Origin: a bacterium
GTDB taxonomy: Bacteria; Planctomycetota; J058; JAJDCP01
DNA: 35,861 nucleotides
NCBI GenBank assembly: GCA_030428695.1
Contig: JAUIEM010000040.1
Location: 1 to 35,861 of the forward strand
Direction of reading: 5' to 3'
Shown here: in pieces, positions 13,922 through 20,945 of the stretch
Position numbering within the stretch: position 1 is the first letter of the stretch
Layout: the number at the start of each line of letters is the position of its first letter
The notes under the pieces: model-generated
Seen by the model: only the letters and a program-made list of their open reading frames with translations
Database searches by the model: none
Told to the model about the DNA's origin: nothing
Made by a program: the position numbers and the translations under genes

Positions 13922-15841
13922 TCAGCGGTCCCAGCCGGGCACCCAGAAGTCGAGGCTGGCGGCGACCGCGGAGTCGAGCTCCACCCGCGGGACCCCGCGC
14001 AGGGTCTCGCGCGTCAGGTGGATCCCGCCCAGAAACTGCAGGACGCGCTCCGGGTCCTCCGCCGTCGGCAGCCAGTCCCGGAAGGTCGGGACCGAGTGCG
14101 GAATCCGCTCGCTGCACTTCGAGAGGATGGCGAGCGCGTCCTCGCTCCCGTGGCGCAGCACCTGCACGAACGCCAGGGAGTCGCCCTGCATCGCCGTGAC
14201 GACGGTCTGCAGGCCGGGCCAGCCGAGGTCCCCGAGCGATGCGGACAGCACCGTGGCGCTGTCCGCCATGAAGGCGCCGAAGAAGAGCTCGGCGAGCCCG
14301 GGGTCCCGGCGCGGCAGGGTGTCCCGCAGCGGCAGGTAGAGCTCGAGGAAGGCGCGGCAGTGCTGCGGGTCCCGGCTGAGATCGTAGCCGAAGAAGCGCA
14401 GGTGCAGGAAGCGGATGAGGAACGTCCGCAGCGGGAGCCCGGCGGCCTCGAACAGCGCGATCCGGGCGCGGCGATCGAGGCGGTCCAGGCCGTTGCGGAA
14501 AATGCGGCTGACCAACGTCTGGTCCGCGACCTTGAAGCGCGCTTCGTAGAGGCGTTGGAAGTCCTCGACGCGGGGCCGTCGCGGCAGGAGGTCGACATAG
14601 CCCAGGCTGCCGAGCGGCAGACCGCTCTCGACCCAGGCCAGGCCGAGCTCGCTCCGCACCCGGTCGTGCTCCAGGCTGCCGAGCGCCAACAGGCACAGCG
14701 CGGCCAGCAGCGCCAGCGCGATCCGTGTCCCGGTGCGGCTGCGCAGCGGCGAGGTCCAGGTCCGGCCCTCGTCGGCTTCCACCCCTCCCTCGCGCCGGCA
14801 GACGGCGGTCTCCTGGGCCGCGACGAGGGCGACCAGGGTGTTGTGGGCGCCGCGCAGGAGCACGGCGGCCGCGATCCAGCCGGCGGCGACGACCAGCCAC
14901 AGCGCGCAGGTCTCCGCCCGCGCGGCGAGCCTCGCCAGCGGATAGTCGACCAGCACCATGCCGAGCGTCTGCAGCACCCGGGTCGCGACGGCGGCGAGGG
15001 CCGCGCTGCTGGCCCCGACGCCGGCGACCAGGCCGAACAGCCGCACCGCGCCGGTCAGCGGCGGGATCTCCGGCAGCGCGGGGGCGCCTTCGCTCACGGG
15101 CGCGAGCAGCCACTCCTCCCGGGCGCGCAGGGCCTGGAGCACCCGGAGGGAGCGCGTCGCCACCGGCACGAGGCAGGCGCTGCCGACACCGAGCAGCAGG
15201 AGGGCGCTGCCGATCACCCCGGCGAAGAGCATCGGGACGCCGACGGTGTCACCGCTCTGCAGGAACTGCTTGACCGCGAAGGCGACCTGGGCGAGGGCCA
15301 TCGCCGCGAGGGCGACCTGCAGCCAGGCGGTGCCCGCGGAGCGGCCGCGGCTCCCGGCCTGCCCACGCATACACGCTGCGAGCGCGTCGTAGCCGAGGAA
15401 CAGCGACCGGCTCGCGCTCCAGGCGCCGGCCGCGCTCAGCCCGGCGACCCCGTACAGGATCAGCTTGTAGACCTGGGCGTCGCCGCTGCCCTCGGTTCCC
15501 ACGTACACGCACAGGAGCAGGAAGCCGACCGCGCTCAGCGCCCCTCCCGTCGCGCTCGCGGTCGCGAGCGCCCGCATGCCGCGCGGAGCCGGGGGGGCCG
15601 GCCGTCCCGCCTCACGGGCCTCGAGCAGGCGCGCGGCGTCGGCGGCGCAGACCGCGATCAGCAGCCCGCTGGCCGCGACGAAGAGTGCGCCGGGCAGGCC
15701 CGCGCAGGCCATCACCATCACGCTCTCGACGAGGGCGAGCGTGGCGAAGCGCTCCAGGCCGAACACCGCCCAGGTCATCACCGCGAAGAGGACGAGGCTC
15801 AGGGCCGTGCAGCCGTAGGCGTAGCGAGGTTGTCGTGCCAA
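13922..15841 (-). CDS. Polytopic membrane protein of unknown function, full-length paralogue
   Basis: 639 residues. The start is TTG (15841) with a GGGGGGA ribosome site. The same TTG and a similar upstream sequence are kept in the neighbouring paralogue, which supports this choice. About ten hydrophobic segments lie in the first 400 residues (clear ones near 12-32, 38-62, 96-116, 125-145, 205-228, 268-290, 375-395). The C-terminal ~240 residues are soluble, charged and helical, ending in DFWVPGWDR. No transporter signature was recognised. The first ~155 residues and the last ~40 match the 208-residue protein just upstream. Both genes lie head-to-tail with a 90-bp gap. The phosphatase gene follows after 68 bp. 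Confidence 0.78.
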   Translation of the reverse strand: MARQPRYAYGCTALSLVLFAVMTWAVFGLERFATLALVESVMVMACAGLPGALFVAASGLLIAVCAADAARLLEAREAGRPAPPAPRGMRALATASATGGALSAVGFLLLCVYVGTEGSGDAQVYKLILYGVAGLSAAGAWSASRSLFLGYDALAACMRGQAGSRGRSAGTAWLQVALAAMALAQVAFAVKQFLQSGDTVGVPMLFAGVIGSALLLLGVGSACLVPVATRSLRVLQALRAREEWLLAPVSEGAPALPEIPPLTGAVRLFGLVAGVGASSAALAAVATRVLQTLGMVLVDYPLARLAARAETCALWLVVAAGWIAAAVLLRGAHNTLVALVAAQETAVCRREGGVEADEGRTWTSPLRSRTGTRIALALLAALCLLALGSLEHDRVRSELGLAWVESGLPLGSLGYVDLLPRRPRVEDFQRLYEARFKVADQTLVSRIFRNGLDRLDRRARIALFEAAGLPLRTFLIRFLHLRFFGYDLSRDPQHCRAFLELYLPLRDTLPRRDPGLAELFFGAFMADSATVLSASLGDLGWPGLQTVVTAMQGDSLAFVQVLRHGSEDALAILSKCSERIPHSVPTFRDWLPTAEDPERVLQFLGGIHLTRETLRGVPRVELDSAVAASLDFWVPGWDR

Positions 15842-15931
15842 GCGCAGGTCCCCCCTGGGCGTTCTTGTTCTACCTGCGAGCGACGCGGTCGTCCATTCAG
15901 CGAACCGTACGACAGCCGGGGCCGGCGCCGC

Positions 15932-16558
15932 TCACCGGTCCCAGCCGGGCAGCCAGCGGTCGAGGAGGCCGGCGACCACCGGGTCGAGCCCGCTGCGGCG
16001 GAGCTCGCCCAGGCTCCGCCGGCCGGGCTGTGCGTAGAGCAGGAACTGCTGCACCTGCAGGGTGTCGGAGGCGGTCTGCATCCAGCCCTGCCACGCCAGC
16101 CCCCGGTAGCCGAGGAACAGCGCGCGGCTCGCGCGCCAGGCGCCGAACACGCTCACACCCGCGAGCCCGTACAGCCTCAGCGTGTAGACCTGTTCGCCAG
16201 GCGCGGCTACGGACCAGACGAAGCCGCTCAGCAGGCCGAAGCCGAGCGCGCTCAGCGCTCCTCCGGTCGCGCTCGCCGCCGCTAACGCCGTCATGCTCCG
16301 CGGGGCCGGGGGCGGCCCCCGCCGCGCCGCGCGCGCGTCGAGGAGGCGCGCGGCGTCGGCCGCACAGACCGCGACCAGCAGCCCGCTGCTGGCGACGAAG
16401 ACCGCTCCGGGCAGTCCCGCGCAGACCATCAACATCACGCTCTCGATCAGGCCGAGGGTGGCGACCGCCTCCAGCGCGAAGACCGCCCAGGTCATCATCG
16501 CGAAGAGGACGAGGCTCAGGCCCGTGCAACCGAAGGCGTAGCGAGGTCGGCGTGCCAA
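15932..16558 (-). CDS. Internally deleted paralogue of the neighbouring polytopic membrane protein
   Basis: 208 residues from a TTG (16558) preceded by GGGGAG. Residues 1 to about 155 align without gaps of note to the N-terminus of the 639-residue protein (YAFGCTGLSLVLFAMMTWAV against YAYGCTALSLVLFAVMTWAV), with about four membrane helices. The last ~40 residues align to the other protein's C-terminus (LDPVVAGLLDRWLPGWDR against LDSAVAASLDFWVPGWDR). About 430 residues in between are absent. The two ends are in frame, so the gene could still be expressed as a small membrane protein; equally it may be decaying. A tandem duplication followed by an internal deletion explains the pattern. Confidence 0.75.
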   Translation of the reverse strand: MARRPRYAFGCTGLSLVLFAMMTWAVFALEAVATLGLIESVMLMVCAGLPGAVFVASSGLLVAVCAADAARLLDARAARRGPPPAPRSMTALAAASATGGALSALGFGLLSGFVWSVAAPGEQVYTLRLYGLAGVSVFGAWRASRALFLGYRGLAWQGWMQTASDTLQVQQFLLYAQPGRRSLGELRRSGLDPVVAGLLDRWLPGWDR

Positions 16559-16642
16559 GCGCAGGGCTCCCCTGTCGCGGTTGCATCCATCGTAGCAGCG
16601 GGGGCAGGGGCGCGGGAACAGGACGCGGAGTCGAAGGGAAAC

Positions 16643-16726
16643 CGGATCGGACTCGGACTCGGAATCGGACTCGGACTCGGAATCGGACTCGGACTCTATC
16701 GGACTCGGACTCGGATTCGGAATCGG
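16643..16726. repeat. CGGA(C/A/T)T hexamer array with 18-bp higher-order unit
   Basis: The array is built from CGGACT, CGGAAT and CGGATT. From 16648 the order is CGGACT-CGGACT-CGGAAT, repeated at 16666, then started again at 16684 and, after a 4-bp break (CTAT), at 16700. The regular order gives an 18-bp higher-order period. Confidence 0.85.
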
Positions 16727-16840
16727 CCTTTGAGTCGGGCGCTATGTGGGGGGAGCTGAGTTGATGGGCGCACTTCCTACAGAGGACCGAGTCGGCAACG
16801 ACTCCCGGCGGGGCAGAACCAGCGGAGACTGCAACCCGGT

Positions 16841-17065
16841 CCACGGCCACGGTCACGGCCACGCGCCGACGGCCCACGCGCCGACGGCCACGGCGGTCCA
16901 CGGTCCACGGTCCACGGTCCACTTCGGCGCGGATTCGTGGACGTGGACGTGGACGTGGACGTGGACGTGGACGTGGACGTGGACGTGGACGTGATCGTGA
17001 TCCGTGTTCGTGTTCCGTGTTCCGTCGCGTCGTGGCCGTGGCCGTGGCCGTGACCGTGGGCCGGG
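16841..17065. repeat. Nested tandem and inverted repeats including (GTGGAC)9
   Basis: From left to right: a 17-bp segment CCACGGTCACGGCCACG (16847-16863); two 15-bp copies of ACGCGCCGACGGCC plus one base (16861-16875, 16876-16890); four 7-bp copies of GGTCCAC (16895-16922); nine perfect copies of GTGGAC (16937-16990); then the exact reverse complement of the first segment (17043-17059). GTGGAC is itself the reverse complement of GTCCAC, so the left and right halves can pair and the whole may fold into one long imperfect hairpin. Confidence 0.8.
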
Positions 17066-17203
17066 TGGGGCTATGGGCTCGGTTCCTGGTCAGGACTCGG
17101 TCCTTGAGATTCCGCCGGACGCCTTGACTGTTCGCGGCGAGGTCCTGGCCCCGCTCCGATCCCGACTGAGAGCCGGGGCACGTCATCGTCGCCGACGAAG
17201 GGA

Positions 17204-17266
17204 GACTCGGAATCGGAATCGGAGTCGGAATCGGACTCGGAATCGGACTCGGAATCGGACTCGGAA
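17204..17266. repeat. Second CGGACT/CGGAAT hexamer array
   Basis: Same hexamer family and same orientation as the array at 16643-16726, but mainly with CGGACT and CGGAAT alternating (12-bp period). The two arrays flank the nested repeat block. Confidence 0.8.
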
Positions 17267-17318
17267 GGAAAAGGGGAGGGCCCGGGCGGGGGGAAGGATG
17301 TTCCCGGGCCCTCCCCTT
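17263..17318 (-). terminator. Strong hairpin, probable terminator of the small minus-strand gene
   Basis: Perfect 16-bp arms, AAGGGGAGGGCCCGGG (17271-17286) and CCCGGGCCCTCCCCTT (17303-17318), with a 16-nt loop. Read on the minus strand, the hairpin lies 22 nt after the stop of the gene ending at 17341 and is followed by a T-rich run (TTTTCCTT), as expected of a Rho-independent terminator for that gene. Confidence 0.55.
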
Positions 17319-17340
17319 GGAAGGGCAAAAGGGGTGGGAC

Positions 17341-17586
17341 TCAGCAGGCGTGGGGGAAACGTCGCCGTCGGCGCGCGCGTTCGCGCCGCCGCTCGCGCCG
17401 CCGCCGCTCGCGCTCCACGGACCGGCGCTCCCGCGCCACGACGTCCGGGTGGTCCGCTTCCCAGGCGGCGATCCTCGCCATCAGCTCGATGACGTAGGGG
17501 CGCTCGAAGAGGGGTACGGGAGCTTCGGTCGGGTCCTCGTCTGCCACGGTGTCGGCATCGTCGTCGTCGAAGAGCTCGTCGAACAA
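17341..17586 (-). CDS. Small protein with acidic N-terminus and Arg-rich C-terminal helix
   Basis: 81 residues from the TTG at 17586, chosen because AGGAGG lies 5 nt upstream. The ATG at 17631 in the same frame has no ribosome site. The N-terminal third is acidic (FDELFDDDDADTVADEDP), the middle contains YVIELMARIAAWEADHPDVV, and the C-terminal third is a run of Arg and Glu that would form a highly basic helix. The pattern of an acidic head and a basic tail could suit nucleic-acid or partner binding. No family was recognised. A strong hairpin follows the stop. Low-complexity composition makes even its coding status less than certain. Confidence 0.5.
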   Translation of the reverse strand: MFDELFDDDDADTVADEDPTEAPVPLFERPYVIELMARIAAWEADHPDVVARERRSVERERRRRERRRERARRRRRFPHAC

Positions 17587-17773
17587 GGCTGCCTCCTCTG
17601 GTCTGTGCGCAGTTCCTCGCACGCCTAGCATTTTCGGGCCCGGGCGTCACCCCGGGCTCACCTCTTCGCCATCTCCCCGTCTTTTTCTGTCATCTCCAGG
17701 CCACCGGCGGGTCTCGATCCCGTCATCGCGCAGAGCGCGCGACGCCGCCTCCGAGGCCCCGCGGACCCTCGAG

Positions 17774-17802
17774 TTGTGAGCCCGAACGCGAGCTGCTACC
17801 TT
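17774..17802 (+). promoter_or_regulatory. Putative promoter of the AI-2E-family gene
   Basis: TTGTGA (17774-17779) and TACCTT (17797-17802) are separated by 17 nt. The second box lies 31 nt before the ATG at 17834. Assigned by eye. Confidence 0.4.
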
Positions 17803-17833
17803 GGGCTGGACGCTCTCGGCGGGAGGCTGGCGG

Positions 17834-20155
17834 ATGTTGACGGGAAGGGTGCCGCGCATGTCCGCTCGCAGCGCGTCGCAGCGCAAGCTCGAGACCTTGT
17901 TCCTCGGGCTGGTCGCCGTCGTCCTGACCGGCTCCGCGCTGATGTTCATGAAGCAGGAGATCGTGCCGCTCCTCGTCGCGATCATGATCTGCGTCTTCGT
18001 CAAGTTCATCTGGGACCTGGTCGACGACAACCTCGGTCGCGTGGTCGTGTTCACGCTGACCGGCCTGATCTCGGTGTGGCTGTTCAACTTCGTGATCGAC
18101 AACATCAGCGCCGAATACGGCCAGATCAAGGATCTGATCCCCGAGTACGAAGAGTCGCTGTTGACCAAGATCGAGGAGGGCTACGCCTGGCTCGAGGATA
18201 TACGCGAAGCCGAGGAACAGCCGCCGTCGGACACGACCGTGATCGAGAGCGAGGCCCCCGTCGAGCCCGAAGAGGACGTGATGGCCCAGCAGGCGATCGC
18301 GACCCTGCTCGAGACCTCCTTCGCCCTCGCCGGCCTGCCCTCCCAGGTGCCTCCCCGGGTCAAGCCCGTGCCGGCGGCGGACACCCTCGCCCTCGCGGAG
18401 CCGACCGAGGCGCCGCCGGATTCTGTCGCCAACCCGCTCAAGTTCATGCTCCGCGACTCGCTCAAGGGCATGGCCTCGCACCTGCCCGGGGTGCTCGGCG
18501 GCCTCCTCGGGATCCTGACCGACCTGCTCGCGAGCCTGATGACCAGCCTGATCTACGCCGGCTTCATCCTCGGCGAGATGCGCCTCCTGTCCTGGAAGGT
18601 ACGGCGTGCCTTCCCCGGCCAGGGCACGATGCTGTACACCTCCTTGCGCAACGTCGCCCAGGGCATCGCCGACTACTTCGGCATCAAGACGGTGATGAGC
18701 CTGGCGACCGCGATCTGCACCTACCTCGTGCTCGTGATCGCCGACGTGCGGCTCGCCTTCTTCTGGTCGGTCGTCACCTTCTTCCTCAACTACATCCCGA
18801 ACGTCGGCTCGTTGTTCGCCCTCGGCATCGTCGGCCTGGCGGTCGGCCTCGAGCCGATCGAGTCGAAGTTCCTCGTCATCTTCGCCCTGTGCGTGATCCA
18901 GTTCGCCTTCGGCAACATCGTCGAGCCCTTGATCGCGGGGGACACCCTCGACATGTCCGCCCTCGCGATGCTGCTCAGCCTCGCGATCTGGTACCGGCTC
19001 TGGGGGGTCGCCGGGGCGCTGCTCTCGGTGCCGATCACCTTCGCGGTCAAGGAGCTGTGCAAGCTGCACCCGTCGCTGCGTTTCGTCACGGTCTTCGTCG
19101 AGGGCCAACGCAACGACGACAAGCTGCTGCGTATCAAGCGCAAGTTCTGGCGCCTCACGCAGTACCTGCGGCCGCTCTGGATGGCGGGCGTCGCCCTCTT
19201 GACGCGGCCGATACGCGGCGAGCACGACGTCAAGTACTCCGAGCGCGAGCGCTTCCCCGCGCCGGTGCTGCCGAACATCGGCGACTGCATCGAGCTGAGC
19301 GACGGCAGCATGCGCATCCTGGTCGGGCGGCGGCTCGACGGCGGCGAGCTGTGCTACGACTACCTCGTCTGCAAGGACAAGCAGAGCCGGGTCGAGACCT
19401 ACGTCTACCGCTCGCGCCAGCGGCTGCTGTTGCGGCGCACCCACTGGGACCACACGATCGCGTGCGGCTTCCCGCTGTTCGCCAAGGGCGAGCAGCTGCG
19501 CTACGAGGGCAAGGACGGGCATCTCGAGACCTTCGAGGTCGAGTCGCGTCCGGGCTACGCCCAGTTCGGCGACCGCGACCTGCCCGAGGCCTGGCACTGC
19601 AGCCACTACGTGTTCGAGGGCGACACGACGACCCGGGTCGACATGACGATCCACGAGACTGTGCCCTGGCCGCTACGGGTGGTCGAGAACGGGATCGAGA
19701 CCTACCTCGTCGACGGCATCGTCGGCGGCAGCCGGCTGTTCGAACGGCGGCGGCGGATGAACGACTGGTGGAACTGGGTCAAGCAGCGCTTCGCGGCGAT
19801 GTTCGGCCTGATCTCCGACCGGCCCGCGCTCTCCTTCCCCGACGTGCGGATCGCGCGGCCCTTGATCATCAGCGGCCAGTGGACGGTCGCCCTGGCCAAC
19901 GTGCCGCGGGAGTTCCGCTGGATCAAGCCGGGCTTCGTCTACCCGGTGGCCGGCAGCGAGCCGGAGACCCTGTGGGTACAGGTCGTCAAGGTCGAGGAGC
20001 TGCGGCTGCGGGAGGCGACCCGTGGCACCCTGCAGGGCTCGGCCTACCAGTCGGTCGAAGAGCTGGCGAAGATCGCGAGCGGGCGCATCCTGCGCATCGA
20101 GTTCCGCTACCTCGGCGAGGTGATCCTCGACGACCAGAAGCTCAGCCCCGCCTGA
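17834..20155 (+). CDS. AI-2E family (PerM/YdiK-type) membrane protein with long C-terminal extension
   Basis: 773 residues. The ATG at 17834 follows GGGAGG by 7 nt; an earlier in-frame start at 17801 is less likely because it overlaps the promoter boxes. Membrane helices lie at the N-terminus (about 20-100) and in the core (about 225-415). The hallmark motifs are FFLNYIPNVGSLFALG, then GNIVEPLIAGDTLDMSALAM, then WYRLWGVAGALLSVPI, as in AI-2E/PerM proteins, which export small molecules or ions. The loop after the second helix holds an ~80-residue acidic, Pro-rich insertion. Typical members end near residue 360-420. Here ~350 residues follow, soluble and beta-rich with many Trp, Tyr and His (for example HCSHYVFEGDTTTRVDM), and I do not recognise them. 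The added part is probably cytoplasmic and may regulate the pore. Confidence 0.88.
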   Translation: MLTGRVPRMSARSASQRKLETLFLGLVAVVLTGSALMFMKQEIVPLLVAIMICVFVKFIWDLVDDNLGRVVVFTLTGLISVWLFNFVIDNISAEYGQIKDLIPEYEESLLTKIEEGYAWLEDIREAEEQPPSDTTVIESEAPVEPEEDVMAQQAIATLLETSFALAGLPSQVPPRVKPVPAADTLALAEPTEAPPDSVANPLKFMLRDSLKGMASHLPGVLGGLLGILTDLLASLMTSLIYAGFILGEMRLLSWKVRRAFPGQGTMLYTSLRNVAQGIADYFGIKTVMSLATAICTYLVLVIADVRLAFFWSVVTFFLNYIPNVGSLFALGIVGLAVGLEPIESKFLVIFALCVIQFAFGNIVEPLIAGDTLDMSALAMLLSLAIWYRLWGVAGALLSVPITFAVKELCKLHPSLRFVTVFVEGQRNDDKLLRIKRKFWRLTQYLRPLWMAGVALLTRPIRGEHDVKYSERERFPAPVLPNIGDCIELSDGSMRILVGRRLDGGELCYDYLVCKDKQSRVETYVYRSRQRLLLRRTHWDHTIACGFPLFAKGEQLRYEGKDGHLETFEVESRPGYAQFGDRDLPEAWHCSHYVFEGDTTTRVDMTIHETVPWPLRVVENGIETYLVDGIVGGSRLFERRRRMNDWWNWVKQRFAAMFGLISDRPALSFPDVRIARPLIISGQWTVALANVPREFRWIKPGFVYPVAGSEPETLWVQVVKVEELRLREATRGTLQGSAYQSVEELAKIASGRILRIEFRYLGEVILDDQKLSPA

Positions 20156-20174
20156 CGCGCCCGCTTGCACGTGC

Positions 20175-20210
20175 GCCTGTCGCGTGTCCGCGCGCTGCGG
20201 TGCGACAGGC
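20175..20210 (+). terminator. Hairpin after the AI-2E-family gene
   Basis: A perfect 9-bp stem, GCCTGTCGC (20175-20183) and GCGACAGGC (20202-20210), with an 18-nt loop, begins 19 nt after the stop codon. No T-run follows, so it may be a transcript-end stabiliser rather than an intrinsic terminator. Confidence 0.4.
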
Positions 20211-20255
20211 CCTCCAGCCTCTCGCGTTGCGTCCCGCTGATCGGCCCCGGGTACC

Positions 20256-20284
20256 TTGAAGCTTGATGTGGAAGGGTGTATTGT
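20256..20284 (+). promoter_or_regulatory. Putative sigma-70-type promoter of bphO-bphP
   Basis: TTGAAG (20256-20261) and TATTGT (20279-20284) with exactly 17 nt between them, in a locally AT-richer stretch. The second box ends 37 nt before the bphO ATG. It is the best box pair of the window. Assigned by eye. Confidence 0.55.
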
Positions 20285-20321
20285 CGACCATCAATCGACC
20301 CGGCCGGGTCAGGGCTTGTGT

Positions 20322-20945
20322 ATGGAGCTCCCGGCACGCTCTCTGCTCGCTGCGTTGCGCCGCGCGACCCGCGCGGTGCACCTCGCGCTGCACACCGACC
20401 CCGCGCTGCTGCCGGTGATCGACGGCAGCCTCCGGCGCCGTGACTACGTCGGGTTGCTGCGCTCCTTCCTGCGCGTCTATCGCGGGCTCGCTGCCCGCCT
20501 CGACGCCGCCGGTGCCCCCGAGGGTGCGCTGCGGACGAGGTTGCGCGCCGCCTGCCAGGACCGGCTCCGGTGGCTGCGGGCGGATCTCGCCGCCCTCGGC
20601 GAGGGCGGTCGGGAGCCCGTCCCGGTGGCGCTGCCCCTGCCGCCGCTCGACACGCGCCCGCGCCTGCTCGCGGGCCTCTACGTCGTCGCGGGCTCGGCGC
20701 TCGGAGGCAGACAGCTCGCCGGGGCCGTCGAGCGCCAGCTCGGGCTGGCCCCGACGGCGGGGTGCGCGTTCTTCACGGGGGATGGCGCTCGCACGGGTGA
20801 GCGCTGGAGGGAGGTCTGCACGCTGCTCGCCGCGGCCGAGCTGGGGGAGGCCGCGCGGGCCGAGGCGGCCTCGACGGCCGCCGCCCTCTTCGAGGCCGTC
20901 CGCGTGGCCCTGTCCGCGGAGGCCGAAAGTGCCGGAGTGGTCTGA
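20322..20945 (+). CDS. bphO: Heme oxygenase, biliverdin-producing, phytochrome-linked
   Basis: 207 residues from the ATG at 20322. The frame is open further up to 20256, but that would include the promoter boxes and gives no family similarity. The fold is of heme oxygenase type. LRRATRAVHLALH carries the proximal heme ligand (His20 is the likely one). The distal helix shows GLYVVAGSALGGRQL (the 'LYVxxGSxLGG' pattern). The enzyme opens heme to biliverdin, the chromophore of bacteriophytochromes. The gene overlaps the start of bphP by 17 bp, so both products are made together, as in other BphO-BphP pairs. The ribosome site is weak (AGGG). Confidence 0.9.
   Translation: MELPARSLLAALRRATRAVHLALHTDPALLPVIDGSLRRRDYVGLLRSFLRVYRGLAARLDAAGAPEGALRTRLRAACQDRLRWLRADLAALGEGGREPVPVALPLPPLDTRPRLLAGLYVVAGSALGGRQLAGAVERQLGLAPTAGCAFFTGDGARTGERWREVCTLLAAAELGEAARAEAASTAAALFEAVRVALSAEAESAGVV

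Larger units (their letters stand above)
16559..17340. other. Gene-free repeat-rich intergenic region
   Basis: About 780 bp between the truncated paralogue and the small acidic/basic protein. It holds at least five short-period tandem repeats, a separated 17-bp inverted repeat and a strong hairpin. Apparent open frames are only translations of the repeats (Ser-Asp-Ser-Glu, Arg-Pro, Trp-Thr runs) and are not credible genes. The unique segments at about 16730-16830 and 17066-17200 show nothing I recognise. Confidence 0.75.

Noticed and set aside
15897..17186. Long minus-strand open frame of 429 codons across the repeat block
   Set aside because: It is a translation of the hexamer repeats (Arg-Pro and Ser-Glu runs) and of the wrong frame of the truncated paralogue; no ribosome site and no normal protein composition.
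16937..17266. CRISPR-like array
   Set aside because: The repeats are 6-18 bp and contiguous, with no spacers of constant length and no cas genes nearby.
17723..19654. 643-codon minus-strand open frame opposite the AI-2E-family gene
   Set aside because: The plus strand shows clear family motifs and membrane helices; the minus frame is the usual high-GC antisense shadow rich in Asp, Arg, Glu and His.
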